The position numbers and the translations under genes are program-made. From NCBI RefSeq assembly GCF_052324685.1, contig NW_027506876.1:1319001-1383000 (forward strand): a stretch of 64,000 nucleotides of DNA, in the 5' to 3' direction. A model generated the notes under the pieces. The model did not search any database. It saw nothing but the letters and a program-made list of their open reading frames with translations, and had not been told where the DNA came from. Every line of letters begins with the position of its first letter. Position 1 is the first letter of the stretch. This document shows, piece by piece, positions 61,501 to 64,000 of the stretch. The DNA comes from Brachyhypopomus gauderio. Its lineage: Eukaryota; Chordata; Actinopteri; Gymnotiformes; Hypopomidae.

Positions 61501-62618
61501 TTAAATGGTATGCCATGTTGGTTGTTGTCGTGCGAAACGAAAGATGTTGATGACATAACTTGCACTTTACTTTGTTTGATTCATCTTTATCTTTTTCAAA
61601 ATACTTTCGATGTTTTTTAGTAGCAATTATAATCTCGGCAGATGCTGCGTATCCTGTAGCGTGTTCAGCTCCGCTTGTTTGGATTGTGCAACAGCAGGGT
61701 GTGATTTATTAATGTGTAGTAAGGAAGAAGCCTATTGTTAATGCGCAAGCATCATTTAAAAATATTTATTAACAGAAATTAGGATGATTTTATTTGACAA
61801 AAGGCTATATATAACGAAAACAAAGACATTTTATGTAACAACTAATGCTTAGCTGCATCCTTGGGCACCCCCATGCAGTTAGAATGGTACATTCGACTAT
61901 GACGTTCATAGTCGACTAGGGGGTCTAGTCGACTATAGTCGAATCAGCGACTATTGCCGGTCACCCCTACTCAGTACTAACACACTTTTGGAATGCTGCA
62001 CACAGTTGGAATACCTCCTGTCGGATTTAAAGCAGATGATTTTATTTTTACTTTTTTATTTGATAAAATGTTTTGTTTTATTTTATGAACAACCTGTAAG
62101 ATATGTTGGAAGTTTGTAAGGTTGTAGAAGGGTGATGAAGAGGTTCATTCAGCGTATAACTCCACCTTTGGTCTCATCCACGTTGACGTTTGCCAGATTC
62201 ATGCGGACTCTCACCGTGTCTCCTCTAGTCATGCACAGTGGCCTTCATCGAGAAACTGGACGGACCGGCACTCAACCTCACCGCAGAGGAATTCAACAGC
62301 TACATGCAGGGGCGCACAGTGCCTCCCAGGCCACCAGAGGGCGACAGCAAGAAGAAAGCCCAGGAAAACCGCCAACAGCTAGAAGACCTGAAGAAGCGTC
62401 AGGAGAGCGTGGAGCAGGGGGTGCGGGCTCTTCGGGAGCAGCTGGATCAGTGGGTGCGCTGCGTGCAGGAGCAGGTGGAGGAGGTCAGGGCTCGGTCCAC
62501 ACTGCCACACCTGGACCAGGTTCAGGAGGAGCCCGACGGCCACGCCGGAGAACCCTCGCTGGCGCCCCTCAGAGACGGAGCGGCAGCCGAGCTCCGGCCA
62601 GGGAACGGAGAGTGTTGA
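58567..62618 (+). CDS. rabgef1l: Rab5 guanine nucleotide exchange factor, Rabex-5-like
   Basis: Eight coding exons: 58567-58724, 58943-59031, 59381-59532, 59654-59723, 59870-60005, 60175-60266, 60477-60733, 62229-62618. They total 1344 bp, 447 aa (human RABGEF1 491). An in-frame TGA at 58561 fixes the start. Residues 18-37 form the A20-type zinc finger (C18, C22, C34, C37) that binds ubiquitin. The helical region follows, then the VPS9 domain with [30 protein letters not shown] and GYYFTNL, retaining the Asp, Tyr and Thr used for Rab5 exchange. The Pro that follows the DDFL motif in Rabex-5 is Ser276 here. The last exon has a coiled coil ([20 protein letters not shown]) and a divergent acidic tail. 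It is probably the fish rabgef1-like paralogue, acting on early endosomes. Two hAT-like insertions are within or just upstream. Confidence 0.92.
60998..61969. mobile_element. hAT-like element in rabgef1-like intron 7
   Basis: The ends are TAGAGGTGTATTCAACTA and ...GCCGGTCACCCCTA, with long related GTCGACTA-rich inner inverted stretches. CTCAGTAC flanks both sides exactly (60990-60997 and 61970-61977). No transposase frame is present. Confidence 0.88.
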
Positions 62619-64000
62619 CCGGAGGGGTGTGAAGTGTGAACTTGACACGGTTCTGTGCTGCATCTACACCGCCGGGTCAAACAGCCCAGTCGTTTCCAGA
62701 TACTGTGCATATACACTAAAAAAACACAGACGTTTAGGTGGTACTGATATTAATCCTAAATCCTTTATTGGCCAAAGCAAATGGCAAATATTTTAAGTAC
62801 TTAGCAGTGACACTAAAGCACCAATGTTGCCAGTTTAACAATATGTTGGTACTGTTTTTCCAAACAGTTTTTTGTCTACAACACAGGTGATGTAAATTTT
62901 TATATTATACATTATATCAGTGATGTAAAATCTGTGTAGCTGGTGTAAGACCTGCCAGGGCAGAATTTTAATATGACATATGCGTTATTCCTTGGATATA
63001 GGGTCATTATTTCACATATTTCTTCACATCCTTGGTGATGAGGTTTAGTGTTCAGTCTCTGTGTTGTTTGTTTCCTGAAAAGATCACATGTGAGCACAGT
63101 CAAATAGTCCCGGTGGTCGTGGCTGAAGTAGATGGACAGAACACAAGTATGAATATGGTCCTTAGTCCTGGCTTAATCCAGTGGTAGCTTACGTATGAGT
63201 TTATATTATAACTTATAAGCCCAGCGTACCATCTGTGATAGATTCTCAGAGTGACATCAGTTATTTCTTTTAAAGGTGTCTTACATCATGGTATTAAAGC
63301 TGAGCTCCGTTTATATGCTCTAGGATATAGTACATTTTGAGCTAGCGATGTTGAGGCACTTTTTGGCTGGCCATCCTAAGCCTGACATTTAAAATCATGA
63401 AGTAAACCTTGTGATATTTGCTCCAATGGCCAATACATCTCTGAACAGCTATAGTAATTATAATAATACTCTGTAATAATGATTACAATAATAATCTAGC
63501 CATGTCATGAACAGTGCATGCCTTTAGCCATCAGTTCAACCATGTTGGCGCTGCCTTTTTATTAATTGTGTTCCTTGAAGAATAAGGTAGTTGATGAATT
63601 GAGAGGACAGTCTGGTGAAACCCAGTCTTGCACAAGATATGGATCATCTTTAAAAATTAATATATAAATTTAAGAGAATTTTAGCCTTCCAGACCTGCGG
63701 TGTAAATGCAGCATTCAGTATCGTATATAACTTGTCTTGGTTCTAATCCAAATACCCCCAATCCTGTTCTATTCTGTTGATTCTAATCCAGATACTCCCA
63801 AACCTTTTACAACCAGTCTGTGTGATAGGATTACACTTGGGGCCAGTCTCCCAGTGCCAGGTTAAGCCTTTATTTTGGTCTAAGACTAGACTTGATGTCT
63901 GGACAACTGATGTTATTTACTACACCTTTGTGTGCTCTTGAATATGATGTACTTTCAGTGTTTAAACTGTGTTGTACTTCAAGAAGAATTCTTTATCTTC
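62619..64000. other. rabgef1-like 3' UTR and downstream DNA
   Basis: No further gene is seen. The 3' UTR end is not clear. A short imperfect duplication (TTCTAATCCA at 63741 and 63780) is present. Confidence 0.45.

Overview
The window is vertebrate nuclear DNA, almost certainly from a teleost fish. It holds multi-exon genes with GT-AG introns, proteins close to human orthologues, tRNA-derived SINEs, L2-type LINE tails, Tc1-like and many hAT-like transposons, and dense minisatellites. No bacterial, organellar or viral genes are seen. Exon structures below were worked out by hand from reading frame, splice sites and family knowledge.

Layout. 1-9.8 kb is gene-poor and transposon-rich (a nested Harbinger-like/hAT cluster, a SINE, LTR fragments, a Tc1-like end). 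9.90-10.76 kb is a compact three-exon gene for a secreted 149-residue protein that looks like a short helical cytokine. 11-16 kb is again repeats. 16.1-18.2 kb is a complete non-autonomous LTR retrotransposon with a 5-bp target duplication and a 413-codon ORF. 18.67-29.78 kb is vps33a (+, 13 coding exons, 600 aa). 30-37.5 kb has no recognisable gene. A 1.45-kb G/T-rich satellite then runs to the 5' end of tmed2 (+, 4 exons, 201 aa, 39.2-41.9 kb). eif2b1 (-, 9 coding exons, 302 aa, 43.7-51.9 kb) is tail-to-tail with tmed2 and head-to-head with gtf2h3 (+, 13 exons, 300 aa, 52.3-55.4 kb). The last gene is a Rabex-5 paralogue, rabgef1-like (+, 8 coding exons, 447 aa, 58.6-62.6 kb).

The genes are housekeeping functions that do not form one pathway: HOPS/CORVET tethering (vps33a), ER-Golgi cargo traffic (tmed2), translation initiation control (eif2b1), TFIIH (gtf2h3) and Rab5 activation (rabgef1-like). 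vps33a, tmed2, eif2b1 and gtf2h3 all correspond to human 12q24.31.

Most interesting: (1) the cytokine-like gene lies beside vps33a, and mammalian IL31 lies a few genes from VPS33A. Its three-exon plan with a tiny first exon, its size and its Cys/N-glycosylation layout suggest a candidate fish IL-31-like cytokine. (2) Two unrelated genes (vps33a exon 5, eif2b1 exon 2) carry minisatellites whose repeat unit includes the end of the exon plus the splice donor, giving arrays of duplicated 5' splice sites. (3) At least eight hAT-type insertions have readable 8-bp target duplications, and some share internal modules despite different ends.
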